Positions 49,607 through 59,100 of a stretch of 64,000 nucleotides of DNA are shown piece after piece. The DNA is from Flavobacterium sp. Sd200 (lineage in GTDB: Bacteria; Bacteroidota; Bacteroidia; Flavobacteriales; Flavobacteriaceae), in contig NZ_WUMN01000004.1 of assembly GCF_009826935.1 (NCBI RefSeq), positions 372,001-436,000 on the forward strand. Reading direction: 5' to 3'. Under the pieces are notes generated by a model that was not told where the DNA came from, did not search any database, and was given only the letters and a program-made list of their open reading frames with translations. The position numbers and the translations under genes were made by a program. Numbering within the stretch: position 1 is the stretch's first letter; each line of letters starts with the position of its first letter.

Positions 49607-50230
49607 ATGAAAAACAAATCGTATATAGGAATATCTTTTATTGTATTGATATTCGGAATTTGGGCGGTACCAAAAATCGTTGCCAAATTTCAAAAGTCTG
49701 ACCTTGTAGAAATAGGACCCGCTCCACAGTTTGTGCTAACAAACCAGGATGGAAAAAAAATCTCTAACGAAGATTATAAAGGCAAGGTATATGTGCTGGA
49801 GTTCTTTTTTACGACCTGCCCAACCATTTGCCCAAAGATGAACCAAAACATGCTTAAACTGCAACAGGAGTATTATGGCAACCCTAAGTTTGGTATAGCT
49901 TCTATCACTATTAATCCGGAAAATGATACGCCTCAGGTTTTAAAAGAGCACGCTAAAGAACTTGGTGTTAAAAATTATAATTGGCACATGCTTACGGGCG
50001 ACCGTGATTATATATATAATCTTGCAAAAGATTTTAAGCTCTATGCCGGGGTGAATAAGGAAGTAGCCGGCGGTTTTGAACATTCAGGTATGTTTGCGCT
50101 TATAGATAAAGAAGGTAACATCCGTTGCCGTAAAGATACTTTCGGTAACCCTATTTTGTATTATGACGGACTCGAAGAGCCGGGGGTAACGGCTATTAAA
50201 GAAGATATTAAAAAACTACTTGAAGAATAA
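49607..50230 (+). CDS. SCO1/SenC copper chaperone of cytochrome oxidase
   Basis: 207 residues with an N-terminal membrane anchor (residues 5-24). The copper/redox motif CxxxC is Cys71 and Cys75 ('FFFTTCPTICPKMNQ'), and the conserved distal His is His159 ('GGFEHSGMFALID'). It delivers copper to, or reduces, the CuA site of oxidase subunit II. Its stop codon shares a base with the next start (50230), so translation is coupled. Confidence 0.95.
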   Translation: MKNKSYIGISFIVLIFGIWAVPKIVAKFQKSDLVEIGPAPQFVLTNQDGKKISNEDYKGKVYVLEFFFTTCPTICPKMNQNMLKLQQEYYGNPKFGIASITINPENDTPQVLKEHAKELGVKNYNWHMLTGDRDYIYNLAKDFKLYAGVNKEVAGGFEHSGMFALIDKEGNIRCRKDTFGNPILYYDGLEEPGVTAIKEDIKKLLEE

Positions 50231-50781
50231 TGGAAACTATAGAACAAAAAAATATCGAACAAAAATACAGGGGCTGGATTATTGCGGTTTCTGTAATAAT
50301 ACCTCTTGCTGTGGCAGCTCTTTTTGGTGTCAACCTGCGCAAGTTGGGCTATGATGTTAAGCCGTTGTCTTTTTTACCTCCAATTTATGCTGCTATAAAT
50401 GGGTTGACTGCCATATTGCTTTTTTTGGCAGTATCGGCAATAAAGAAGGGTAATCGTGCATTGCATGAAAAGCTTGTAAAGTTTGCCATTGGCTGCTCGG
50501 TGTCATTTTTAGTAATGTATGTGGCTTATCACATGACGTCAGACTCTACACCTTTTGGGGGTGAAGGAATCATCAGACCAATATATTTCTTTATACTCAT
50601 AACACATATTTCCTTATCAGTAATAATAATACCTTTTGTGTTGTTTACTTATGTGAGGGGTATAAGCGGCAGTTATGCACGTCATAGAAAGCTGGCCAGG
50701 ATTACTTATCCATTATGGATGTATGTTGCAGTGACGGGCGTTATTGTGTATTTAATGATCTCTCCTTATTACCAGCACTAA
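50230..50781 (+). CDS. DUF420 membrane protein (CtaM/YozB-like)
   Basis: 183 residues with five membrane helices. 'SFLPPIYAAINGLTAILLFL', 'HEKLVKFAIGCSVSFLVMYV', 'YFFILITHISLSVIIIPFVL' and 'ARITYPLWMYVAVTGVIVYL' match DUF420, including the conserved His residues. In Firmicutes the homologue CtaM is needed for haem-copper oxidase activity, so an assembly role here fits the context. It overlaps the next gene by one base (TAATG). Confidence 0.9.
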   Translation: METIEQKNIEQKYRGWIIAVSVIIPLAVAALFGVNLRKLGYDVKPLSFLPPIYAAINGLTAILLFLAVSAIKKGNRALHEKLVKFAIGCSVSFLVMYVAYHMTSDSTPFGGEGIIRPIYFFILITHISLSVIIIPFVLFTYVRGISGSYARHRKLARITYPLWMYVAVTGVIVYLMISPYYQH

Positions 50782-51035
50782 TGCAATTAAAAAGAATACT
50801 ATACAGCATTTTGTTTTTCGTCTTGTTCACGGTGGCAGGCAATGCACAGTGCGCTATGTGCCGTGCTGCTTTAGAAACCAGCGATGCTCCTATTAAACCC
50901 GAGGGTGTTAACGATGGTATTGTATATCTAATGATATTTCCGTACCTGCTTGTAGCTCTTGTGGGGTTTGCGGTGTACAGGCAAATGAAAAAAGCAAGAC
51001 AGGCTAAAAAAGAAAAAGAGGCAGCAGGTAATTAA
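50781..51035 (+). CDS. small secreted/membrane CxxC protein
   Basis: 84 residues from ATG 50781, which shares its A with the previous stop. A signal peptide ends 'FTVAGNAQ'; directly after it come Cys24 and Cys27 ('CAMCRAALE'), and a membrane helix follows at about 45-64. The last 25 residues are Lys/Ala-rich. The position in the oxidase-assembly operon and the exposed CxxC suggest a small metal- or redox-handling helper (inference). Its 3' end is part of the terminator stem. Confidence 0.75.
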   Translation: MQLKRILYSILFFVLFTVAGNAQCAMCRAALETSDAPIKPEGVNDGIVYLMIFPYLLVALVGFAVYRQMKKARQAKKEKEAAGN

Positions 51036-51052
51036 TACTGCTGCCTCTTTTA
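51015..51052 (+). terminator. terminator embedded in the end of the CxxC gene
   Basis: A perfect 13-bp stem (AAAGAGGCAGCAG / CTGCTGCCTCTTT) with a 10-nt loop. The 5' arm lies inside the coding sequence and the stop codon TAA (51033-51035) is in the loop. Confidence 0.9.
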
Positions 51053-51057
51053 GGTTC

Positions 51058-51140
51058 GTAGAGACGTTGCACCGCAACGTCTATCATTCAGAATTATTAG
51101 AGGATTATTGTCTTTAGACGTTGCGGTGCAACATCTCTAC
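51058..51140. repeat. nested palindromic repeat (type D) ending in the DUF4403 stop codon
   Basis: Arms 51058-51083 and 51115-51140 are inverted copies (25 of 26 match). Each arm is itself palindromic: AGACGTTGC-ACC-GCAACGTCT, with a similar core in the second arm. The 31-bp centre is AT-rich. The distal arm contributes the TAG stop of the gene at 51137. Confidence 0.85.
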
Positions 51141-52531
51141 TTCATTCCGTCAACTTTAAGGTCAATTTTGCCGCTTCCTTTTATAAAGGCAATAATAGCA
51201 TTGTTGGTAAGTTCTACTTTGTCAAAAACAAAGTCGTCAAGTGTTCCGTTTACAAAAATACCTGCCATTGGCGAGTAGTTGTTTAAATAGGGCTGCATGC
51301 TTTTTTTACCGTCTTCAAGGTTTTGTTTGATAGAGTAACGGCAGTTTTCCTGTATTTTTTTCAGTATAATGCCACTTGCAAGCCAATTGGCGGTGCGCAT
51401 GAGAGCACTTTTAGTGTCCAACACATAATCCATCTGGTCAAAATAAATTTCTTTAGTAACTGCGTTGTAGTTAGGATAGCCTGAAAGGTATATAGTGCCA
51501 TTAATACTTCCCGTAAGTTCTAAAGCAACGATCATTTTAGAATCTTTGCTCCATAAGTCTACTTTTTGAACCATCACTTTTTTCTTGCCGTCGCCAAATT
51601 CCTGTCCTGCAAAGTTTTTGGTTATAATTTTACTGGTACTTTCATAAGTAGAAACGGCAGCAACAGTAGCAGTTACTTTATCGGGCATGGTAGCTACGGC
51701 TTTGAGTGCTACGTTCTCTTTTTTAAAGTTGGCTTTTGGTTGTTGGCCAACGGTAGTTTCCATAGTGCATTTAAGCCCCATAGCCATGGTTATGTTCTTT
51801 TTAGACAGTATGGCATCGGTAACATACAGTTCCTGTGGGGTAAGTTTAAACCATGTCTGGAACTGCTCGCTTGTAAGGAACGGTGTACTCACTTTTTCAA
51901 GGGCATCCAAAACCTGTGGTTTAAAGTTAACCGACTGGCTTATGGCTTTGTCTATCTCTGTTTCGATCTTAGACTTAAACATTTTAAGTGCCGGATTGAT
52001 AAGGTAGGTAATAGGCATTTTTTTACCCGCTATGGTAACCGATGGACTTTCGTTCCATTCTAAAGATGTTATAGCTGTTTCGGTAGTCATCTTCCAGTTG
52101 CTAAGACCTACTTTGCTGGTAAAGGTAATGTTTGCATCGAGGTTAAACTCACGGGTGTCATATAGGTTTATGCCCATAGCCGATGTTCCGTAGCGCACGT
52201 TTGCGGTAACCTTAATTGGTACTATAGTTTGCAGTTTGCCTTTTTGCTCAGTAAATTTTATTGGTGCTGTTTTCCATACCTTCATGGTTATGTCGTCGCC
52301 TTCCATGCTTTTATCCTCATAAATAAGGCCGCTCAGGTATTTGTTTATCTGATTTTCCACATCGCTTATGGCAATGGTAACAGGAAGGCTTATAAAAGAG
52401 GTGGTTTGCTGATACACCACATCGTTAGTATTGCTGGGTAAAGGTTTTAAGGCTTCGATTTTTTTTGTTGTAGAGCAGCCGGATACAAGCATACCTGCTG
52501 CAAAAATAATAGGGAATAGTAGGGATTTCAT
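51137..52531 (-). CDS. DUF4403 lipoprotein
   Basis: 464 residues from ATG 52531; an ATG at 52561 would add ten residues before the lipoprotein signal and is rejected. The signal 'MKSLLFPIIFAAGMLVSGC' has the lipidated Cys at 19. The protein is beta-rich with the two repeated halves of DUF4403 ('TTSFISLPVTIAISDVENQI', 'LGVNGTLDDFVFDKVEL'-like end). The family resembles lipid-binding tubular (BPI/SMP-like) folds, but no function is established. Its stop codon TAG lies in the palindromic repeat 51058-51140. Confidence 0.82.
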   Translation of the reverse strand: MKSLLFPIIFAAGMLVSGCSTTKKIEALKPLPSNTNDVVYQQTTSFISLPVTIAISDVENQINKYLSGLIYEDKSMEGDDITMKVWKTAPIKFTEQKGKLQTIVPIKVTANVRYGTSAMGINLYDTREFNLDANITFTSKVGLSNWKMTTETAITSLEWNESPSVTIAGKKMPITYLINPALKMFKSKIETEIDKAISQSVNFKPQVLDALEKVSTPFLTSEQFQTWFKLTPQELYVTDAILSKKNITMAMGLKCTMETTVGQQPKANFKKENVALKAVATMPDKVTATVAAVSTYESTSKIITKNFAGQEFGDGKKKVMVQKVDLWSKDSKMIVALELTGSINGTIYLSGYPNYNAVTKEIYFDQMDYVLDTKSALMRTANWLASGIILKKIQENCRYSIKQNLEDGKKSMQPYLNNYSPMAGIFVNGTLDDFVFDKVELTNNAIIAFIKGSGKIDLKVDGMK

Positions 52532-52558
52532 ATATATTATCTTATAAAAATAGCGCCG

Positions 52559-52566
52559 CAAAATTA
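52559..52566 (-). promoter_or_regulatory. possible -7 box of the DUF4403 gene
   Basis: Minus strand TAATTTTG, with a TTG (52588-52590) 21 nt further upstream. It lies 27 bp from the ATG at 52531. Confidence 0.5.
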
Positions 52567-52643
52567 TAATTTAATTTGTAACAAAATCAACTATAAACAG
52601 TCTAATAAAAAGATAATACTGTACATATAAAAACAATATTTAA

Positions 52644-52651
52644 TAAATTTG
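52644..52651 (+). promoter_or_regulatory. possible -7 box of the tolC-hlyD-tsaB unit
   Basis: TAAATTTG lies 29 bp upstream of ATG 52681. No good TTG. Confidence 0.45.
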
Positions 52652-52680
52652 CTTTGCGCCACTGTGCAAACCAATTGCTA

Positions 52681-54063
52681 ATGATAAAAACACGCTATAA
52701 AACTCTGATATTGTTTGTTGCAGTTGTATTTACAGCTACAGCACAGCAAAAAAAATGGACTTTGCAGGAATGTGTGGATTATGCCCTTCAACACAACATT
52801 TCGGTGAGGCAGGCCGAACTTGACCTGCAAACCACAGCTGTTGCAAAAAAGGATGCATTAGGAGCTTTTCTTCCATCGGCAAATGTTACCGGAAGCCATA
52901 CCTGGAATGTGGGTTTAAATATTAATCCGCTAACCAACCTTTTGCAACAGCAAACTATACAATATAGTAATGCAGGTGCAAGTGCTCAGTTTGATATTTA
53001 TAAAGGACTGCAAAACCAAATGAACTACAGGCGTGCCAAAATGGCAATAATTGCAGGACAGTATCAGGTGCAGAAAATGAAAGACGATACTGCGCTAAAT
53101 GTAGCCAATGCTTTTTTAGAAATTCTTTTTAATAAAGAAAATTTGAAAGTTCAGCAACAGCAATTAGCTATAGATGAAGAGCAGGGAAAAAGATCGTCTG
53201 AATTGGTAGAGGGAGGACAGATTCCGCGAGGTGATCTTTTGGATATTGAGGCCACTGTGGCATCTGACAGGCAAAAGGTTATTGCTGCCGAAAATCAGTT
53301 GCTACTTTCAAGGTTAAGCCTAGCCCAATTATTGCAGCTTGAAGACTTTGCAGCTTTTGATATTGCCGATGAAGAATATGACAGTGACCAAAGTGAAGTG
53401 TTGCTGCAAACACCACAGGCTATTTTTGATAAGGCTAAAGATATACGTACAGAGATTAAACTTGCTCTTGCAAATTTAGATATGGCCCAGCAGGATATAA
53501 AAATAGCCCGCGGTGCTTACCAGCCAACACTAAGGGGCTTTTACAGTATTAACACCCGTATTAGTTATGCGGATAATGTAACTTATGTAACACCCGAAGA
53601 TGGAGGTACTCCGGTTCCGGTTTTAACAAACCAACCGTCTTTTTGGAACCAGTTTGTAGATAATAAAGGTCATGCTTTCGGATTTCAGTTAAACATTCCT
53701 ATACTAAACGGCTTGAGTGTTCGAAACAATGTGCAGCGCAATAAGGTGGCACTCGAAAAGGCTAAACTAACCTATGAACAGCAAAAGGTAGACCTTGAGC
53801 GAAATGTGTACACAGCTTTTACCGATGCCCAGGGCGCACTGCGTTCTTATGAAGCAGCGGTAGCAGCACAAACGGCAAGGGCAGAAGCATTAAACTATGC
53901 AAAAGAAAGATATGAGGTAGGACTTATAAATGTTTTCGACCTTAACCAGGCGCAAACTCTTTCGGTTAATGCACAATCAGAAGTTTTACGAACAAAATAC
54001 GATTATATATTCAGGGTAAAAATACTGGAGTTTTACTTTGGCATCCCTCTTTATCAAAACTAA
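52681..54063 (+). CDS. TolC-family outer-membrane efflux protein
   Basis: 460 residues from ATG 52681; the in-frame TTG at 52654 is rejected. After a signal peptide ('LFVAVVFTATAQ') come the two repeated TolC halves: 'WTLQECVDYALQHNISVRQA' opens the first and 'IKLALANLDMAQQDIKIARG' the second. 'YKGLQNQMNYRRAKMAI' and 'QLNIPILNGLSVRNNVQRNK' are the beta-barrel strands. It forms a trimeric exit duct. It is followed 5 bp later by the adaptor gene. Confidence 0.93.
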   Translation: MIKTRYKTLILFVAVVFTATAQQKKWTLQECVDYALQHNISVRQAELDLQTTAVAKKDALGAFLPSANVTGSHTWNVGLNINPLTNLLQQQTIQYSNAGASAQFDIYKGLQNQMNYRRAKMAIIAGQYQVQKMKDDTALNVANAFLEILFNKENLKVQQQQLAIDEEQGKRSSELVEGGQIPRGDLLDIEATVASDRQKVIAAENQLLLSRLSLAQLLQLEDFAAFDIADEEYDSDQSEVLLQTPQAIFDKAKDIRTEIKLALANLDMAQQDIKIARGAYQPTLRGFYSINTRISYADNVTYVTPEDGGTPVPVLTNQPSFWNQFVDNKGHAFGFQLNIPILNGLSVRNNVQRNKVALEKAKLTYEQQKVDLERNVYTAFTDAQGALRSYEAAVAAQTARAEALNYAKERYEVGLINVFDLNQAQTLSVNAQSEVLRTKYDYIFRVKILEFYFGIPLYQN

Positions 54064-54068
54064 CCACT

Positions 54069-55349
54069 ATGTCTAAAAAAACAATTTATATTTTACTGGC
54101 CATAATAACCTTGGGTATTGTGCTTTTCTTTGTGTTTAAAGATAAGGACAAAGACAAGGGTAAAGAAGTAGAGACCAGCAGTGTTAAAGAGATAACTTTA
54201 GTAGAAACCGTGTCGGCTACCGGAAAGATACAGCCCGAAGTAGAAGTAAAAATATCTTCGGAAGTTTCAGGAGAAATTATAGAGCTTCCGGTTAAAGAAG
54301 GACAGGCAATAAAAAAAGGACAGCTTTTGGTGCGTGTAAATCCCGATCTTTATGAGTCGGGTGTAAGCAGGACCTCTGCAGCAATGTCTACTGCCAAGGC
54401 AGGTCTGAGCCAGGCCGACGCTCAGTTAAAAGAAGCCAAGGCAAACCATGAAAGGAATAAAAGGCTTTTTGAAAGAGGTGTTATTTCCAAATCAGAGTGG
54501 GATAAAATTGTCTCGGCCTACGAGGTGGCGCAGGCATCCAAACAATCAGCCTATTTTAATGTGCAGAGTGCAGGGGCGAGTGTAACGGAGGCACGCGATA
54601 ACCTTAACAGGACTACTATATATTCTCCGGTAGATGGTACCATATCCTTATTGAGCACAGAACTTGGCGAGCGTGTTTTAGGTACACAACAAAATATAGG
54701 TACAGAAATTATGCGTGTAGCCAACCTCAATAATATGGAGGTAGAGGTAGAGGTTAATGAGAATGATATTGTAAAAGTTGAGATTGGCGATGATGCCGAT
54801 ATTGAAGTTGATGCTTATTTGAAACGAAAATTTAAAGGAACTGTTACAAGCATTTCTAACTCTGCCAGTGACGATCTTACTGCCGATCAGGTTACGAATT
54901 TTAAAGTAAAAGTGCGTATTCTTAAAGAATCGTATGAAGATATGCTTAAAGGTAAGCCTGCAAACTATTCGCCTTTCAGGCCGGGTATGACTGCTACTGT
55001 AGATATTATTACCGAGAAAAAAGTAAATGTATTAGCAGTGCCCATTAGTGCTGTTGTTGTAAAGGCAGATACTACCGCAGTTAAACAGGACGATGTTAAG
55101 GCACCTGTTCCAAACAATAATAAAGAGGAAAATAATGCTCACGAAAAAAGGTATGAATGTGTTTTTGTGCGTTCGGGTGATAAGGCACTATTAAAAACTA
55201 TTACTACAGGTATTCAGGATGATACTAATATAGAAATAATATCTGGCCTTAAAAAAGGTGATGAAGTTATAACCGGACCTTTTACACTGGTTAGCAAAGA
55301 ACTTAACCCCAACGATAAAGTGGTTCTAAAACCTAAAGGAGGAAAATAA
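54069..55349 (+). CDS. RND/MacA-type periplasmic adaptor protein (HlyD family)
   Basis: 426 residues. N-terminal membrane anchor (residues 5-22), then a biotinyl-lipoyl half-motif ('SSEVSGEIIELPVKEGQAIK'), a coiled-coil hairpin ('LSQADAQLKEAKANHERNKR'), the second lipoyl half ('YSPVDGTISLLSTELGERVL') and beta-barrel and membrane-proximal domains. It bridges an inner-membrane pump and the TolC partner. No inner-membrane pump gene follows; the next gene is tsaB. A Lys/Asp/Asn-rich low-complexity loop lies near residues 345-360. Confidence 0.92.
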   Translation: MSKKTIYILLAIITLGIVLFFVFKDKDKDKGKEVETSSVKEITLVETVSATGKIQPEVEVKISSEVSGEIIELPVKEGQAIKKGQLLVRVNPDLYESGVSRTSAAMSTAKAGLSQADAQLKEAKANHERNKRLFERGVISKSEWDKIVSAYEVAQASKQSAYFNVQSAGASVTEARDNLNRTTIYSPVDGTISLLSTELGERVLGTQQNIGTEIMRVANLNNMEVEVEVNENDIVKVEIGDDADIEVDAYLKRKFKGTVTSISNSASDDLTADQVTNFKVKVRILKESYEDMLKGKPANYSPFRPGMTATVDIITEKKVNVLAVPISAVVVKADTTAVKQDDVKAPVPNNNKEENNAHEKRYECVFVRSGDKALLKTITTGIQDDTNIEIISGLKKGDEVITGPFTLVSKELNPNDKVVLKPKGGK

Positions 55350-55354
55350 GCAGG

Positions 55355-56014
55355 ATGGCATTTATTTTAAATATAGAAACGGCTACAAAAAACTGCTCTG
55401 TGGCGGTTGCTAAAGATGGGGTTACAATTGCCCTCAAAGAATTTGCAGGAGAAGGCTATGCCCATGCCGAAAAACTACATGTTTTTATTGAAGAGGTGTT
55501 ACAGCAAAGTAATATACAATTTTCAGATCTCAATGCAGTAGCAATAAGTATGGGGCCGGGGTCTTATACAGGATTGCGCATAGGGGTTTCTGCGGCGAAG
55601 GGATTTTGTTATGCCCTAAATTTACCTTTAATAGCTGTAGACACACTGGAACTTTTAGCCAGAAAAATAAGTGTTGAAAATGGCGCTATTATACCAATGA
55701 TAGATGCCCGTCGTATGGAAGCCTATACTGCTGTTTTTGATGCCGGATATAACAAGGTACGTGAGACCAAAGCCGAAATTATTACAGAAGGTTTTTATGA
55801 CGATATTAGTGGTGCCATACACTTAGTGGGCGATGGTGCCGCAAAATATAATGAAGTCCTGCCTGCGGGAAAATTTGTGTATCATGATGATGTAATATAT
55901 CCTTCGGCTGCTCAAATGGGCTTGCTGTCTTACAATAAATTTACACAAGATGTCTTTGAAGATGTTGCCTACTTTGAACCGTATTACCTCAAAGATTTTA
56001 TTGTAGGGAAATAA
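55355..56014 (+). CDS. tsaB: tRNA threonylcarbamoyladenosine biosynthesis protein TsaB
   Basis: 219 residues of the ASKHA fold. 'ILNIETATKNCSVAVAKDG' is the phosphate 1-like start and 'AISMGPGSYTGLRIGVSAAK' the TsaB signature. It partners TsaD in forming t6A37 in ANN-decoding tRNAs. It is the last gene of the tolC-hlyD-tsaB unit, 5 bp after hlyD. A weak hairpin (56034-56050) follows. Confidence 0.95.
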   Translation: MAFILNIETATKNCSVAVAKDGVTIALKEFAGEGYAHAEKLHVFIEEVLQQSNIQFSDLNAVAISMGPGSYTGLRIGVSAAKGFCYALNLPLIAVDTLELLARKISVENGAIIPMIDARRMEAYTAVFDAGYNKVRETKAEIITEGFYDDISGAIHLVGDGAAKYNEVLPAGKFVYHDDVIYPSAAQMGLLSYNKFTQDVFEDVAYFEPYYLKDFIVGK

Positions 56015-56118
56015 CTTTATCTTTTAATGAGGCATCACTTCGAAAGTGATTTGATTTCTTTTTATTTCCCTACTCTGAAATATTTAAATATCTTTTGTGT
56101 TGGTGTAAAATGCAAAAA

Positions 56119-56148
56119 ATCCCCATTGCTTTTTAAAACAATGGGGAT
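56119..56148 (-). terminator. terminator of the Ig-repeat T9SS gene
   Basis: Perfect 10-bp stem ATCCCCATTG / CAATGGGGAT. On the minus strand it runs into TTTTTTGCATTTT. Confidence 0.85.
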
Positions 56149-56166
56149 GAATATACCTGATTTTAA

Positions 56167-59100
56167 TTAGTACACTATCTTTTTGCTTACTTTACCTTTT
56201 ACAGTATTTATTTCTACCACAAGTACTTCCTGTGCTGCCTGAAGATTTGATACGGCGGTTCTGGTAGTATTAGCTTCGTTGTTGCTGTAAAGTTTCCTGC
56301 CACGAACATCATAGATAGTTACATTAGTCATTTCAGCAGTTCCTGTGTTTATATTGATAGTATTTCCTTCTTTATAAACAATCACACTATTATTGTTAAG
56401 CTGCGGTGCATCTGTACCAAGTTGTGCATCAGTATACATAAGCTCAAACCTTGTGTTAAATGTACCTGCCTCACTTGTAAAAGTATACGCCTGCTCAAGG
56501 CTTGTTGTGGTTCCGGTAAGGTTATCTTTTAAATAAACTTCCTGACCCTGGGCAAACAAACCGTCTGTATGGTCAATTGTAATAGTATATTGTCCGGTAG
56601 CTGTAGCTTTAAAACCCATAGGTGCGACATCACTTATCGTAAAAGCCGGCCTTGCCTGTATAGACAGGTTGGTTTCTCCTGCCAGGGTGTAAAACGATAT
56701 GTTGTTACCATCACCAAGTTGTTTGCCATCATAACCATAATCTATACCCAGTGTTGCATTATCCATATAGGCAATAGCTGTTTGGCTAAAGCTGCTTTCG
56801 GCACCGGTAAGGTTAATCCATATGCGAGATGCTGTAGATTGTGCCGTTCTAAAGAAAGATTGAGTACCGCTTGTTGGGGCAGCCCTCCTCATGCTGTTGG
56901 TAAATGTAATATTGGCATTTGTTGGGTTTTGAGCGGTCTTTACAATAAATCCCTGTCCTTGTGCTATCAGCCAGTTTGTTTCAGTACCTGTAAAATAATC
57001 GGCCTGTTCGCCACCACCACCCAATGCACTGTTTGATGTATAGCAGGCTTTGGTTACTGTAGCGTAAGATGACACAAGATAATTATTCCTTTTTCTCCAA
57101 AAATATAAGGCAGAATCTTCATCTAACACACCCTCGTTTTGGTTAAAAAAGTCTTCGATGCTTATTGGTGATGGGTAAGGGTTACCTACTGCGGTATATC
57201 TATTGCCTTCTACAGATGCAGTTTTGATTATCGTACCATTGTTAGGTCTTCCTGTAAATGTGCCAATATAAGTCATTGAAGAGGTACCGCCATTATATCC
57301 TGGGGTATTATCGCTATTTGGCATACGTATAAGATAGCCTTTTGCAGCCTCAAAAGTTGTTGTTGCCGGTGGAACTATAAAGTATTGCTCTACGCTGGCA
57401 TTAAGTGTAGTGTCGAATCCGTATTTGTACTCATAAAAGCGCCCTACCGATGTTTGTGGTGAAAAGGCAAGCAGGTTTTGATCCTGTACAGGAGAAGACC
57501 ACATAGTGTAATCAAGCCTGTATAAAGGGTTACTGTTTTTTATAACCGTAACAGCACCATCGTTTATCACATCATTATCCTGAACAAGAGCACCGTTGTT
57601 TTGCACGGTTACATTTCCTGTAGATGCTACTGTTACCTGATTAGCCACTCTTAGTGTTCCTCCTGTAAGTATGGTAACACGTGCTCCTGCATCTACGGTA
57701 AGGGTTTTTGCAAGTCCGCTTATGCCATGTACCTGTGGCTGGTTTGCCGGAGCTGCAGGTATAACTACAATAGTATTGAGCGTTGGCAGCATAGTACAGG
57801 CCCAGTTGCCAGGAGTATTCCAGTCGGTATTTATAGCTCCTGTCCAACTGTTGGTTTCGTTTACAGTTACTGTTACAATATTGCTTACAGCACTACTGCA
57901 TACTCCGCTTGTTGCAGTAACCCTGTAGTATGTTGTAGCTGTAAGCGCTGGTGTGTTGTAAGTTGCTGCGGTTGCACCATCAATGTTATTCCATACAGTA
58001 TTGTTTACAGATTGCTGCCATTGTATATTACCAACCGTGCCGCTAACACTAACACTTGCTGTAGCACCAAGGCATATAGTTGTACTGCCTGATGCATTAC
58101 CTGCCACTGATGCAGGCGAAACACTTATTGCAATGGCAGAAGATGTAGCTGTACCACAGCTACTGGTTGTTACCAGTGCTCTGTAATAGACAGGTGCGTT
58201 AAGAGCCGGAGTAGTATAAGTTGCTGTATTAGAACCACTGCCTCCGCTTACGTTTGACCATGTGTTGTTGTTAGCAGATTGCTGCCATTGTATGTTTCCT
58301 GTAGCTCCTGTTATACTTACAGTAGTAATGCTGCCACTGCATATGGTTTGATTATCAGATGTTGTTCCTGCATTAACCGTAGGGTTAACGGTTACGGTAA
58401 CTGTATTGCTTGTAGCACTGCTGCATGTTCCGCTGGTTACAATAGCCCTGTAGTATGTTGTAGCAGTAAGCGCAGGAGTGGTATAAGTAGCAGAGGTTGA
58501 TCCACTACCACCTGTAACGTTTGCCCATGTAGTATTGTTTAAAGACCTTTGCCATTGTATAGAACCTGTATAATTACTAATACTTACAATTGTTATCGAT
58601 CCGTTACACACAGATTGGTCAGCAGATATTGTTCCTGATACAGATACCGGTGAAACAGTAACTGTAATGGTTGATGATATTGCGCTTCCGCAAGTGCCAC
58701 TGGTTACAATAGCCCTGTAGTAAGTAGTAGCTGTAAGTGTTGGTGTAGTATAAGTAGCTGTTGTTGCACCGCTGCCACCTGTAGTATTTGTCCAGTTGCT
58801 GTTATCTGTAGATTCCTGCCATTGTATGCTGCCTGTTGATCCTGTTATACTTACTGTTGTACTACTATTGTTGCATATTGACTGATTTGCAGATGTTGAA
58901 CCTGCTGCACTTGGTGCCGATACGGTTACGGCCACGGCATTTGTTGTTGCTCCTGCACAGCCCGAGCCTAAATTTAATATTACACAGTAGTAATATACTG
59001 TAGATGCTGCTGTAACCACAGGTGAATAAGTAGATGAAGTTGCGTTTGCTATAGGAGCGCCTCCACTGTTAGAGTTTATAGTATTCCTGTACCATTGGTA

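Noticed and set aside
56034..56055. Terminator after tsaB
   Set aside because: Only a 7-bp stem with an interrupted T tract; too weak to list as a feature.
57866..58920. CRISPR-like spaced repeats
   Set aside because: The units are about 264 bp, coding and without short constant repeats or spacers.
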